30,804 bases of DNA, taken from assembly GCA_025331445.1 (NCBI GenBank), contig JAIWNE010000215.1, positions 1-30,804 on the forward strand. The letters are read 5' to 3'. This DNA comes from Blakeslea trispora (Eukaryota > Mucoromycota > Mucoromycetes > Mucorales > Choanephoraceae). The translations under genes were made by a program, and so were the position numbers. Each line of letters opens with the position of its first letter. Position 1 is the stretch's first letter. Below are positions 8,503 to 18,773 of the stretch, piece after piece. Below the pieces are notes generated by a model. That model saw only the letters and a list, made by a program, of their open reading frames with translations. It did no database searches and was not told the origin of the DNA.

Positions 8503-11500
8503 ATGTCTACCCCTTCTACCAACGATGGCATGATTAGATGCGAATGCTCTGAGTGCAAGCAAAACATCCCCCTTTGCTACAGAATGGTGACTAAGCGTAC
8601 TAGCCGTCAACATCAAAAGCGTGAATCCTTAAGAAAACACAAGGTTGATTGTAATATTTTAAACCTACTTATTTTATTATTATTGACAACTCATAATCTT
8701 TTAATTATAAGAACGTGCTAGCCATCCTACTCTTAGTTCTGGTCTTACTTTTGCCCTCGATAGTCTTTTGGTTGATGAAGGTAAGTTCACTTTTTTTATA
8801 GTATACTCGCACGATTACTAAAAAGTGAATAATAGAATTGGGCTTTTCTTTCGGTGAAACTCCTCATGAAGCCACACCTGTCGAAGCCAGCCTAGTTGAA
8901 GACATCGTTCAAGATGGTATGTCCCCTTTCGAGTTGTTTCTAAATGATCAATAAACTCAATTTTTTTACAATCTATTTTAGATATTCAAAACGATTATCC
9001 TTTGAATGAAAATTTCCCCACTTCGCCCATTGCAGCCCTCTTGTTTGCAATGCTTCTCTTGTTGCGTAAGAGTCAGCTTGCCGATGCCACGAGCGAGACT
9101 GTCATGATGTTTTGCAACATGGTGCTCTGCCTTACCGAAGAAAGCTTCCGCTTTCCTAGTAAGGTATCCACCTTTGACAACTGGAACTTGTCAAGCAACT
9201 ACAGCAGCAACAGTGTGAAGGAGTATGCCAACTGCGTCGAATGTCATGCGATTCATCCTTACAACACAGACGAGGAAAATAAAATTATCCAAGAACAAGT
9301 CTATTGTTTGAACACCGGCATCTTTGCTTCTTCCACCCTTTGCCAGGCCAAACTAGTCGTACCCAACCAATACGATAAAATTGCTCCTGTTCGCTCCTTT
9401 TTTTACAATTTGTTGGTCAATTCTTTGGAATCCTTTTTCATGAGAGATACTTTTGTTGATCTCATCAGCCAATGGAATTTCAGAGAGGTTATTCCCGGTA
9501 CTTTGTCTGATATTTATGATGGTCAAGTCTGGAAGACTTTTAAGCTTCAAGAATCGGATGACAAGCCTTTCGTTGAGCAAAGCAACCACAGCCTGCTCTT
9601 GAATCTTAACTGTGACTGGTTCCAGGCTTATAAGGATGACTATAGCGTTGGTGCTATTTATCTGACTATTCAAAATCTGCCCCATGAGGTCCGTAATTTA
9701 CGCACCAATACTATTTTAGTATGCTTGATTAGTGGTTCTAGAGAACCTAGCACCTACGAAATGAACAACTACTTGCGCCCTTTGGTTCAAGATCTGTTAC
9801 TGTTGAAAGAAGGCATAGCAATGAAGACAAGAAGTCATGGAGAGCAAGTAGTCAAGGCCGCTATCTCTCTGTACATGATGGACTTGCCTGCCCAAAAGAA
9901 AGTGATTGGGCTGACCTCGTACACTTCGGTTAATGCATGCCATAAATGCAAAACGCATTTCAAAGCCCTGGTAAGAGGTCAAGCCCCCCGTGATTTCTCT
10001 GACTTCAATGTGGCAACTTGGGTCAAGAGAACCAGTCAAGAACACCGTCGCCATGCCGAAGACTGGCTCAAGACCAATACCAAGATAGAGCGTGCAGAGA
10101 AAGAAAGAGAGAATGGTACTCGGTGGAGCGTCCTCTTGGATCTGCCTTATTTTGATCCCATACGTCATGTAGGGATTGACATAATGCACAATCTTCTTTT
10201 GGGCGTAGTCAAGCGCATGGCCACCATATGGACAAGTCAATTGACTGTGGGTACAAGAACCATCGAGCCAATGATCTCTGGCAAGGACTTGCGAGGCATG
10301 CAAGCAATTTTGCAAACCAAATTTGTTCTCCCTCCAAACCATGCGGTGTCATCCATAGCCCGTAAGATTACAATTGATGACGGGTTCTCCAGATTTAAGG
10401 CAGACGAATGGTCTACTTGGTTGTTGGTCTTGTCGCCATATTTATTGCCCCATATCCTCAACAAACAGGTCTTTGATCATTGGATGCTTCTTGTTAAGGC
10501 TTCTCGTATCTTTCTCTCTCCTTGTCTGTCATTCGATGAACTTGATGATGCCCAGGCCCTTCTACATGAATTTCTTTCAACTCTTGAAGGTATCTACAAA
10601 AGTAAGTCGTTGATTCCACCCAACTTTCACTACGCTATGCATTTGAAAGAGACAATTCTTGACTATTCAGCATCACCATCTCATTAACTCTTCAACTTTG
10701 AACGATACAACCAAGACCTTAAAGGCATTAGAACAAATAGAAAGGATTGTGTCGAACGCACCTACCTAACCAAGTTCTTGCTGCAAGTACATTCGGAGAC
10801 ATCGATTGCAGCCTTGATACCATGCATACCCGAGTCTTGTACAGGTCAAGTACTAGAGCTTTTTGGTGCCTCTAAATCTGCTAGCAAAAGATATGTGGAC
10901 AGCAATTTCAATTTGAATACTTTCTCTCAGATACGTATCGGTGATGTTCCTGCTTTTGGCTGTGAGGTACTTCCTCCAAAAACCGTCGCTTCTATCAAGG
11001 CAAAACCAGCTACATTAGCAAATGATGCTTTTACTTGTCTTGTTGCGTACTACGATGTCATGTACAATGGAACCTACAAGGATGAATTTGTCGCAGCACT
11101 TTGTCCTGGTACAATCGCCGTTGGTAGACAAGTAGAGTTGTTCAAGCATGTCGATATACTGGGCAACCAGTTCAAGTCTGTTGAGGCGTCAACAATAAAT
11201 AAACGTGGATCATACGCTCTTGCTTATCTGCAACAAGACGACGCTGCTGTACTCCGGTACTGTCAAGTGCAGTGTCTGCTCAGAAGCTCTATCATGGTAG
11301 AAGATGAAAACGGTGACCTATCATCAACAACTCACACTCTTGCCTTTGTCAAATGGTTCAAGAAATCAGACAAACAGTTGTACTACGAGAACAATAGCGA
11401 TCCCTTTAAGTATGGAATGGAGCTTCTGCAGTCTTCTTTTGAAGTTGACTCGCATGCTTCCATAATCCCCATCAGTCAACTCTACAGCCAAGCTGCCATT

Positions 11501-11563
11501 GTCTTAAACCATTTTGAAAACCTCCATGTTGCTCTTGATCTACCTGCTAAAATAATTGCCTAG
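8503..11563 (+). pseudogene. Plavaka/CACTA-like transposase of element A, one nonsense codon
   Basis: This DDE transposase would cut out and insert the element. Four exons: 8503-8620 (or to 8650), 8712-8780, 8836-8916 and 8982-11563. Introns 2 and 3 are clear (GTAAGT...AG, GTATGT...TTTAG) and phase 1. For intron 1, the donor GTGAAT at 8621 keeps the frame, while GTAATA at 8651 would create a stop at the junction. Exon 1 encodes a C-x-C-x2-C...H zinc-finger-like start. Likely catalytic residues are D (9881, MMDLPAQKK), D (10178, GIDIMHNLLLG) and E (10700, FNFERYN), with a C-x2-C after the first D. An in-frame TAA at 10685 cuts the protein five residues before the E. The frame is then open for 292 more codons. 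The copy in element B has a Trp-containing segment (CFWGF) there. About 949 codons in all if the stop is ignored. Confidence 0.85.
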
Positions 11564-11567
11564 TTTG

Positions 11568-11750
11568 CTTTCTCTCTCTCTTCTCTCTTTTTCTCTTTTT
11601 CTCTTTTTCTCTTTTTCTCTTTTTCTCTTTTTCTCTTTTTCTCTTTTTCTCTTTTTCTCTTTTTCTCTTTTCTCTTTTTCTCTTTTCTCTTTTTCTCTTT
11701 TTCTCTTTTTCTCTTTTTTCTTTTTCTCTTTGTCTCTTTGTCTCTTTTTT
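11568..11750 (+). repeat. (CTCTTTTT)n-type pyrimidine microsatellite
   Basis: About 180 bases of CTCTTT and CTCTTTTT units begin five bases after the transposase A stop. It would lie in the 3' UTR. AATAAA at 11823 is a possible polyadenylation signal. Confidence 0.95.
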
Positions 11751-12059
11751 ATAGTCATAATTTTTTTTTGTATTTGTTGTTCTTACATCAATTACTTTTT
11801 TTTTCTAATTTATCTGTTCTTCAATAAATTGTTATAATCCTTTTAATCTTTTTCAAATCTCTCTTCTTTTTTTTAATTTTTGAATTATTACTTTTCGATT
11901 TTTTTCTTGTTGCGTTTACTATTCATTTCGACATCAACTTTGGAAATCAACACTTATCATGCAGCAAAGTACTCTTTTATACGTTTATATTATTTTTTGA
12001 CTTAAAAATTTTATTATTTTTAAAAAAAACAACACAAAGAGAAGAGAACGAAACAAAAG
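11751..12059. other. Spacer between convergent genes of element A
   Basis: This is AT-rich DNA with AATAAA at 11823 for the + strand gene. I see no coding frame. It separates the stops of the transposase and accessory genes. Confidence 0.5.
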
Positions 12060-13120
12060 TTAGGAGCGATAAGCCCAACGAGGAAGAACTTGACGATACT
12101 TGTCAGGCAACTCCATCTCAACGACCTCGACGCGACGAGAAACATGAGCATGTCTTGGTCTGCCTTGCATGGCGGCTCTGTCAAGGGCACGGTAGAAGTT
12201 GTTCAACTAAACATATATAATCAGTACCATATATGAAAACTCCAAATAATAAAACATACCTCTTCCGAGCGCCAAGAAGGAACAACTGTACGGAAATAAC
12301 CGCCAGTGACAGGGTCATCACCCTCTTCTTCCTCAGACATGTACTTCGTCTGAAGTACAGCCTCACATTCTTCGCTGGTCCCGAAGCCCAAACCAAGCAA
12401 ACCTTGAGAGACAAGGTACTGTTCGTTGCGAGCAGCACGCTTCTATAAAAAAAAGAGGTGAAGTAATTATTTAAAGCTTCACAGTAAATTCTTTTACTTA
12501 CTCTCTGCAAACGTCTAGCTTTACGAAGCGAAGCATTTTTTTGTTCAAGCTCCTGGGGAGCAAGGTCCTTCTTCTTGTCTCGTTTGACCGTACCGTCAAA
12601 CTGATTTCTGATCTTCATTTTCAGAGCCGAAAGAAGACCAGCAGAAAGTTTTTGATCTACTGGATGCCAGTAAGAGCCTTTACTTCTTCGATTGCACCTT
12701 TGTAGATGCAATCGAAGGCAAACAAGTTTCTTATTGTGTGTCTCATTGACTGGTCAAAGACAAACTCGACACCAAGGACTTTTGCCTTTTCAATGGCGAT
12801 TTTGACAGGCATCCTAAGCAATAGTATAATTATGTAAGTAAAAGTGATAGTATGAAAGGAGAGGAATAACTTACTCGCAAGGCACGGTTATCACAATATC
12901 TGGGCCCATCGTTGGCATTGGCGGTGGGCTGGCGAGCAGGAAAGAAGATAGCTTCCATTCTGCCGACTCGACTGTTCATCAAGTCGAAGGCCTCTTCGAA
13001 ACGGCTCTCAGCAACGTAAGGATGAGCAGCAGGACGAGAAGCAGCAGGACGAAGGGCAGGGCGAGAGACAGGGCGAGAGACAGGGCGAGAAGCGGTAGTA
13101 ACAACAAGAATCTGGTTCAT
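12060..13120 (-). pseudogene. Accessory protein of element A, two offsetting frame changes
   Basis: I recognise no known domain. It is a homologue of the gene at 18774-19960 and a candidate DNA-binding partner of the transposase. Exons are 13120-12875, 12813-12502, 12442-12260 and 12206-12060 (82, 104, 61 and 48 codons), and all introns are phase 0 with GTAAGT or GTATGT donors. Residues 11-32 hold Pro/Arg/Ser repeats (RPVSRPVSRP). The first two thirds of exon 2 is protein-like in the +1 frame (EKAKVLGVEFVFDQ). It returns to the exon's own frame near 12665 (YWHPVDQKLSAGLL), so as read it meets a stop early in exon 2. Shared blocks with the B homologue are GTSEEC versus GTKAEC, VPSWRSEE versus VPTYRSII, and a basic RNQF/RNRF stretch. 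It converges on the transposase gene. Confidence 0.75.
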
Positions 13121-13170
13121 TTTGTGGGAATAAAAAGATGATGAAATCAAATCGAGTATCTTGCATCTCT

Positions 13171-13177
13171 TCTTATA
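13171..13177 (-). promoter_or_regulatory. TATA-like box of accessory gene A
   Basis: TATAAGA on the minus strand lies about 50 bases before ATG 13120. It supports that ATG over readings that start further upstream. Confidence 0.4.
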
Positions 13178-13180
13178 CAA

Positions 13181-13774
13181 TTTCTACAGATCTTTTTTTT
13201 GTGTTCGATTGGTTTTTTGTGTAAAAATAGGAGTTTGATGATATTTCAATTTATTTAGAACGATTTTCTTTGTCATTTTTTATTCTTTTCTCTTCCATTT
13301 CTTTTACTTTTTTTATATTTTGAAATAAAACATGTAAGTACTTTCCCATACCCAAGCAACAGTTTATTGAATATTATTCTCCATGTAGGCATGTTGTCTT
13401 TAGAGCTTATGAAGATTGATACTTAGTTTAAGGTACAATTTGACAAACAAGTATAATGCTGTTTACTTACCATCCTTCTTTTCTTAGGATTAGTCACGTT
13501 ATTATGTTTTATTTTCGAGTAACTTGTTATAAAAGTAAGTAAAGCCATTCAATATAGTGCTACCGAATTTAAAGCTCCTACATTTTGTCAAAACTTTGAA
13601 GTTTTTCACAGCATCCCAAACTAAATAAAATACAATTCTAAAGCGATAACATTGTTCTTTGATCTTTTCTAAACTAGTTTATCGTCTCAGTTTTTTTTTC
13701 CTCTGCAAAACTTTGTGCAGTAAGGTCTCAAAGTTTGGCGGTTTTTAAATTTTTGGCTGAGGCATAGTGGGGAG
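13181..13774. other. AT-rich interval upstream of accessory A
   Basis: No coding frame is seen. Two GTAAGTA-like sites (near 13333 and 13532) resemble donors but have no supported exons. Confidence 0.4.
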
Positions 13775-13872
13775 AGGTCAATATTGAAAAGAGCAGGTAT
13801 ACCTATAAAAAAATCAAGTACCGCTTTTCGGGAATTTAAATGATAGCGAGCCAATTAGAAAGCTAGACTATT

Positions 13873-13879
13873 TTTATAT
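13873..13879 (+). promoter_or_regulatory. TATA-like box of the Tc1-like gene
   Basis: TTTATAT lies about 80 bases before ATG 13957, a spacing like that of the neighbouring genes. Confidence 0.35.
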
Positions 13880-13956
13880 CGTGTTCGTGTAAGTATCAAT
13901 TCGCGTCTGTTCTCGTTTGAGAAACCGCCTTTTGTTTACATTTACTATTATTAACT

Positions 13957-16069
13957 ATGCCTCAATTAAGCAAAAGAGCTCAACATTTCAAATCCCAAAA
14001 GAAAGACGAAAAAGGAAAACTTGTGAAGAGAGATGAAATTTCTGTTGAAACCTCAACAGTTGATAATGTCGAAGATTGGCAACTTTGGCAAACTACCGTG
14101 AGCACCTCGTGCCTTGACCGCTTGCGAGACAACAACAGCAGCATCAGAAAGAGAAAAGGCCATTATATGAAGAACTCCACTACCACTAAGTGGAGAAAAA
14201 CCAAGGAAGCTCAAAAGGTAGATCCCCGAGCAACACTCTTCAACTTTGGGATTACCTTGGAGGAAAAATCACTTCCTGTTGCCGAGGTAGAGATGAGTGC
14301 CTCCCAAAAGGAGTTAATCTTGATTGAGAAGTCTTTGGACTCAATCAAAGAGATCAACAAGCCTGTCATGAACAAGAAACATGACGGAAGCTCTTTGGAG
14401 TCGTATAACTTCTTTCGTTATATGTCTGTCCAGAACTATTTCGCAAACAGACTTGCAGGATTAAAGAAGGGCAAAGCATCAGAAGAAGTTGCTAAGCATT
14501 TATGACCTCATAACAACGAAGAATACCGTGCCAAATGCATTGTCAAATGGGCCAAGGAGTTCTTGGAAGCAGGTGAGCTTTCTGATCACTCTCAGGGCAC
14601 CCACATCAAGCGTGAGTCCTTCTTGAGTGACAACGATGTCAAAATGATGTCGTTGCAAAAGTTTAGAGAAATGAAGCCAGCTGAGCGTACATTTTTAGCT
14701 TTAAAGCAGTACATCGAATATGAAGTTGCTTCCTCTGTTCTCGGCGTTAGAGGCACAGTTTCGGAGTTTACTGTGGCCAAGTACCTCTATGAACGGGGGT
14801 ACAGCTACCGCAAGAACCAAAAGACGATATTCTTCGATGGCCATGAGCGTCAAGACGTCGTAGAATATCGCAACTCCTGGGCCAAAAGAATGATGGAGCA
14901 TGCCACTAAGTCGGAATTTTACGCTGGTGAAAATCAGGAGGAGATCTTGGAGCCCAACTTGGAGGTAGGCGAAAAAAAACTGGTCTTTGTAACTCAAGAT
15001 GAGTCCACGTTCTATGCCAATGACGGCAAGGATACCCTCTGGATGTCAAAGGATGATAACTACATCCGAAAGAAAGGGCCTGGCTCCTCCATCATGGTTA
15101 GTGAGTTTCAGTGCCCTTGTCATGGAACAATGAGGATCCGTGGTTGGAGCTCTAGAAAGCTGTTTAAAGCTGGGGAGAGCAGAGATGGTTGGTGGACAAG
15201 TAAGGATATGGTCGTCAAGTTAAAGGATCATGTCATTGGGCTGTTTGAAAGCTTGCACCCAGATTGCCGAGCTGTATTCCTCTTTGATAACAGCTCAAAT
15301 CATGGGGCTTACAGCGAAGACGCACTGGTTGCAAGCCGAATGACGCTCAATGAGAAACCATGGCCTTTAACTGAGCGATATCAGTTCAAGAATACAACCA
15401 TTGAACTCTCTTCTGGTCAGCTTTTGGAGCAATCATTTTTCTATGACAAGGAGATTTCATCCATGGCTCCAGGGTAGACCTAAAGTAAAGCACGTCAGAT
15501 ACCTCAAAGGTAAGAAAAGTTTAAGTACTCTTATTATAATGTAACTTAGTTTGACTCATTGGTTTAAAGGTATCAAAAGAATTTTGGAAGAACGTGGACA
15601 ATGGCTTTGCGACTTGAACGGAAAGACTTGGAAGATGCGCTGTGATAGTCCCGAACCCGGAGTCAAGTCGATGTGTTGTGCATTGCATTTTCTGGAAAGC
15701 AGACCAGACTTTCTGGCACAAAAAACTGCATTGCAAGAAGTTGTAGAAGATGTTGGCCACATCTTCGAGCTATACCCCAAGTATCACTGCGAGTGTAATT
15801 GGATAGAAATGTATTGGGGTATGGCTAAAAGAGAGGCCCGGCTTAGATGTAATTACACATTTAGGTCGTTAGAAAAGAATATTCCCGCGTTCTTGGATAA
15901 AGCTGGAAATATCGCTCAAATCAGGAGGTATTTCCAGCGCTGTATGAACTATATCGAAGCATACAGCAAGCAAGAACGCGGGACAGAAGTGGCAGCTGAT
16001 GTCAAAAAATTTGTTGAGAAAAGATACCTTTCTCACAGAAAAGTAAAGATACCCAAAGACCTTGAGTAA
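13957..16069 (+). pseudogene. Tc1/mariner (IS630)-like DDE transposase, stop plus frameshift
   Basis: This is a DDE-superfamily endonuclease that would move its own element. Exon 1 is 13957-15509 and exon 2 is 15570-16069, with a phase-1 intron (GTAAGA...AAAG). A Lys-rich N-terminal region comes first, then a block FDGHERQDVVEYR typical of fungal members of this family. The catalytic positions are D at 14998 (VTQDESTF), D at 15295 (FDNSSNHG) and E at 15806 (NWIEMYWG). Two lesions are visible. TGA at 14503 lies in an otherwise open frame, where I infer Trp was lost. A one-base frame change near 15445 comes between FFYDKE and HPWLQGRPK; the unshifted frame ends at 15475. After the intron the frame is intact to TAA 16067. 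AATAAA follows at 16086. Confidence 0.85.
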
Positions 16070-16169
16070 GCTTCTTTTTTTTTTCAATAAAATTACTAGT
16101 AAAAATATCTATGACATGAGTTCAATCCTTGTAGAGTGCATTTTTTCGGGAGGTCAATATTGAAAAGAT

Positions 16170-16555
16170 TTTGAAATCTGGGAGGTTTAAGCTCAGTGGC
16201 ACGTTATGACTTAAGGCCTCTCTAACTGTTCTATTTAGTTACCTTAAACACTCGTAATTGCATCTGGCTATAACCTGAGGTGCTATGATGCTTTAATATG
16301 TAAGTTAATGATTAAATTATCTCATTTCGGTTTAACTTATTCAGTTTTTCTAGTTTCTTTTCTGTTGTTGAGCTTCTATCGCTTTAGTGCGTTACCCTCT
16401 ACTTTCGGGATGGCTGTTTGAGACTTTCAAAGTAAGTATATGACAATATTTTCTGCTTGCTTTATAACTAACTGATTTATTATTTTAATAGTCATTTTTC
16501 TAGGATTTTTCTGATTTTTAAATGCTTGAAATACAAGAAATTGTTGCCATTTCGT
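16170..16555 (+). other. Interval with two intron-like segments in element A
   Basis: GTAAGTTAATG...TTCAG (16300-16344) and GTAAGTATATG...ATAACTAACTG...TTTTAATAG (16432-16491) look like + strand introns, the second with a good branch point. The short flanking exons have no long frame. This may be the remnant of a captured gene or an untranslated spliced leader. Confidence 0.35.
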
Positions 16556-16745
16556 GATAACTGATTTTGCTCTTCTGCCTGTTATTTTGCCTGACTTTCG
16601 TCTGCTTTTTGCCTGCTTTTTAGGCTGTATTTCGCCTGCTTATTACCTGATTCTTGGCTGCTTTTTGGCTGTATTTTGCCTGCTTTTTGGCCGTATTTTG
16701 CCCATCATTTTGCCTACTATTTTGGCCGGATTTCTGCCTGGTCAT
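16556..16745 (+). repeat. Degenerate tandem array of TTTTGCCTGC/TTTTGGCTG units
   Basis: About fifteen imperfect units of 10-12 bases alternate TTTTGCCTGC and TTTTTGGCTGTA. It is the subterminal repeat array at the right end of element A. Its translation is not protein-like. Confidence 0.85.
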
Positions 16746-17243
16746 TCTACCTGGATTCCTATAGAACCCCTAATATTTTCCTCTTGTTTAAGCCATTAAT
16801 TCAGCCAATATATACCATTTTTTTTATAATAAAAAGCACTATTTTTAGACCTATAATCCTCTATATCTGACCTATATAACCCAATCATAAAGAAGTGTAT
16901 TGACGTAAAGAAGCCCATTTTGTCCAATTAAAAGCAAACATCTAATAAAGATACCGAGTATGAAGCCAACTAAAACGAATTAATGATTGCATATTTCGTC
17001 AAAGAAGCCAATTGAATGAGGATGTCATGAATAAACAATCCAATCAGGTCGTTTTAATGAAAGCGAAAGACAAAGAGGTTCACTCAAACTCTCATGCGAA
17101 AACACAAGACGTTGCTCCGCCCTGTCTTCAAATGCGTTGACACATGACGCCCTACGCTTTGCGCGCGTCTTGCCTGGAACGTGCGTTACAGTCAAATTAT
17201 CCGCAGAAATTGGCGTGCGCGCGACGACCCTTTATGTGTAGTG
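16746..17243 (-). repeat. Element A right end, shared with element C (left) and D
   Basis: Read from 17243 inward, it matches D (30494-30804) base for base over long runs down to about 16972. It then matches C (27785-28085) from about 17060 down to 16746. The outer 150 bases are GC-rich with GCGCGCG stretches, unlike the AT-rich surroundings. Confidence 0.9.
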
Positions 17244-17261
17244 TAGCCACGTCAAAAAATT

Positions 17262-17520
17262 TCTGGCAGGATCCTGTCAGAATCGGGGGGTATCTGACTA
17301 GTGTCTGACAGTGTCAAAATAGGGACAACTTTCCCTATTAAATGACAGTGTCAGACCTCCGCCAGAATCTGACAATTATTGGCTGCATAAAAATTGTCAG
17401 AATAGTGTCAGAATCTGGGGGATCTTACCTGTCAACTGACAAAAAAAACTGTCAGAATTTGGAGGTTTCTGACAGGTATACGACACTTCTTTACTGTCAG
17501 AATCCATACCTTCCTTTATT
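17262..17520 (+). repeat. Subterminal TGTCAGAAT / CTGACA repeats of element B
   Basis: TGTCAGAAT, or its core GTCAGA, occurs about seven times, for example near 17274, 17394, 17407, 17449 and 17495, with inverted CTGACA copies between. One more copy, TGTCAGAATCC, lies just inside the right end at 25213. This pattern suits a protein-binding array. Confidence 0.75.
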
Positions 17521-17935
17521 ATGATTCGTTGATTTTCGTTGATTTTCTTCATCTCTTTTACCTTTTTGGACTTTTTGTGTTTTCTTCGGTCTTTCGTTCA
17601 TACGTCTCATAGGCTCATTGACGTTACATTATTACACAATTATTAAAATACACTTCTTTACCATTCGATCTTAGTTTAAAGATGTATGCTTTATTTAGAT
17701 CATTTCCCTTTCCTTCTTGGGACATCGCCCTTTAGAACATTGATGATTAAAATAGCTCAAATCACGCAATAAAATATTGGCTTATTCGTTTATACTTTTG
17801 GTTTATTTCAAAATATTACTATATATAATCCAAATGCTACCACGATCTATTGATTCATTGGCGAAATATTTTGCCAAATACTACCAGGATCCCCTTCCCT
17901 TCCTTACCTTACTCGCGGTGCCTTCAGCCACACTT
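17521..17935. other. Non-coding interval of element B
   Basis: This is AT-rich sequence without a supported frame or repeat. Confidence 0.4.
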
Positions 17936-18651
17936 TCAAAGCCTGTCTTGCTGATGCCAAAAAGCGTTCTTGCTGTTGCGCTCACCATCGACGTCAAGAA
18001 CATGGCTTGTTAGAAAACACCCAGGAAGAAACTCCATCTTGTAGCCTGAAATAAGCGGGTTTAGCCAATAGAAAGCCTCGGATTCGCACTGCCAAAGAGC
18101 CAAAGAAAGGAACCCTAGAACGCCTATTAATAAAAAAAGAAAGATTACGAACGAATGGTTGCTATAGATGAGTTATAAAGACATTACCTTTAGGAATACA
18201 CGAGCTATGAGTCATAACTACAAGGAAGCAACATAGTATTTACGTCTAAAAAGAATAGTTAGTATCAAAATAATAGGTTTTTAATAAAGCGTGCTTACCC
18301 AAGTTCACAAGAAGCCTTTCGCCTAGCAACAAAGGCAAAGAGCCAACCCAAGCCATTGCTTAGAGGACACCTAAACTTCAAAAAATTAGTAATAAGATCG
18401 TTTTCATTGATGGGTTAATAACCTACCTTTCAAGTATACACCAATGATAGCAAAGGCATTCAGTTATTTCCTATTTAAAAGAGACTCTAGAGTATTTGCT
18501 TTAGTTAAAGGGCCTCTTTAATATGAACTACATTACCATGAACCAGTAGAAAGTGGAAAGGATAGAGAAAAAAGAAATAAATTAAAAAAAGGTCAAAGTA
18601 AAAATTTTATTGGTACTTCAGCCTCTGCTAATCTATACCCAGCTCACTTAC
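17936..18651 (-). pseudogene. Spliced gene remnant in element B, function unknown
   Basis: Several minus-strand introns can be drawn: donors GTAAGTGAGC (18651), GTAGGT (18425), GTAAGC (18298) and GTAATG (18187), with acceptors TTTAG (18371), TTTTTAG (18246) and AATAG (18124). One intron has the branch point ATACTAACTATTC. Exons at 18370-18299, 18245-18188 and 18123-17936 encode hydrophobic pieces such as GLGWLFAFVARRKA and a 62-residue last exon beginning GVLGFLSLALWQC. No single frame runs through all exons without a stop, so I read it as a decayed membrane-protein-like gene. The exons at 18370 and 18123 resemble each other. I do not recognise the family. Confidence 0.4.
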
Positions 18652-18693
18652 CTTTGCGAATCTAACCTACCTATCAGCTAAATTTAGAAAACA

Positions 18694-18700
18694 TATAAAA
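18694..18700 (+). promoter_or_regulatory. TATA box of accessory gene B
   Basis: TATAAAA lies 80 bases before ATG 18774. The in-frame ATG at 18708 is too close to this box to be in the transcript, so 18774 is the better start. Confidence 0.5.
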
Positions 18701-18773
18701 ACTACAAATGTCATTCACAATTCAATCTCTATATCCCATTATTCTTATTTCTCATCTTAAATTTATCTGCAAA

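Larger units (their letters stand above)
13775..16168 (+). mobile_element. Tc1/mariner-like element nested in element A, ends tentative
   Basis: The DDE gene at 13957-16069 is flanked by AGGTCAATATTGAAAAGA at 13775 and again at 16151. The two 18-base copies are in direct orientation, but their centre TCAATATTGA is a perfect palindrome. I found no longer inverted repeat and no TA duplication that I trust, so the borders are approximate. It lies between the accessory gene and the right end of element A. Confidence 0.55.
6395..17243 (+). mobile_element. Element A: CACTA-type DNA transposon with Plavaka-like genes
   Basis: The left end is CACTACACC (6395-6403) and the right end is the complement GTGTAGTG (17236-17243). 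The first 440 bases match the right end of element C in inverse orientation, and the last 500 match the left part of C and the start of D, so both ends are seen again in another element. The flanks (6345-6394 and 17244-17261) join into one sequence homologous to the right end of B, which works as an occupied versus empty-site comparison. The 3-bp flanks are TAA and TAG, one base short of a perfect target duplication. Inside are a transposase gene, a convergent accessory gene and a nested Tc1-like element. Confidence 0.8.

Noticed and set aside
10599..10671. GTAAGTCG...TATTCAG as an intron that might remove the TAA at 10685
   Set aside because: It would delete conserved coding sequence, and the downstream frame, including the TAA, stays the same.
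11540..11837. Frames on both strands over the CTCTTTTT tract (Lys/Glu/Arg or Ser/Leu/Phe repeats)
   Set aside because: Simple-sequence translation only; the tract lies just after the transposase stop.
16554..16870. Hydrophobic + strand frames that look like membrane proteins
   Set aside because: They are readings of the degenerate TTTTGCCTGC array and the element A end sequence.
17090..17243. GC-rich GCGCGCG stretch as a promoter or CpG island
   Set aside because: The same sequence occurs as the end of D, so it is transposon terminal sequence.
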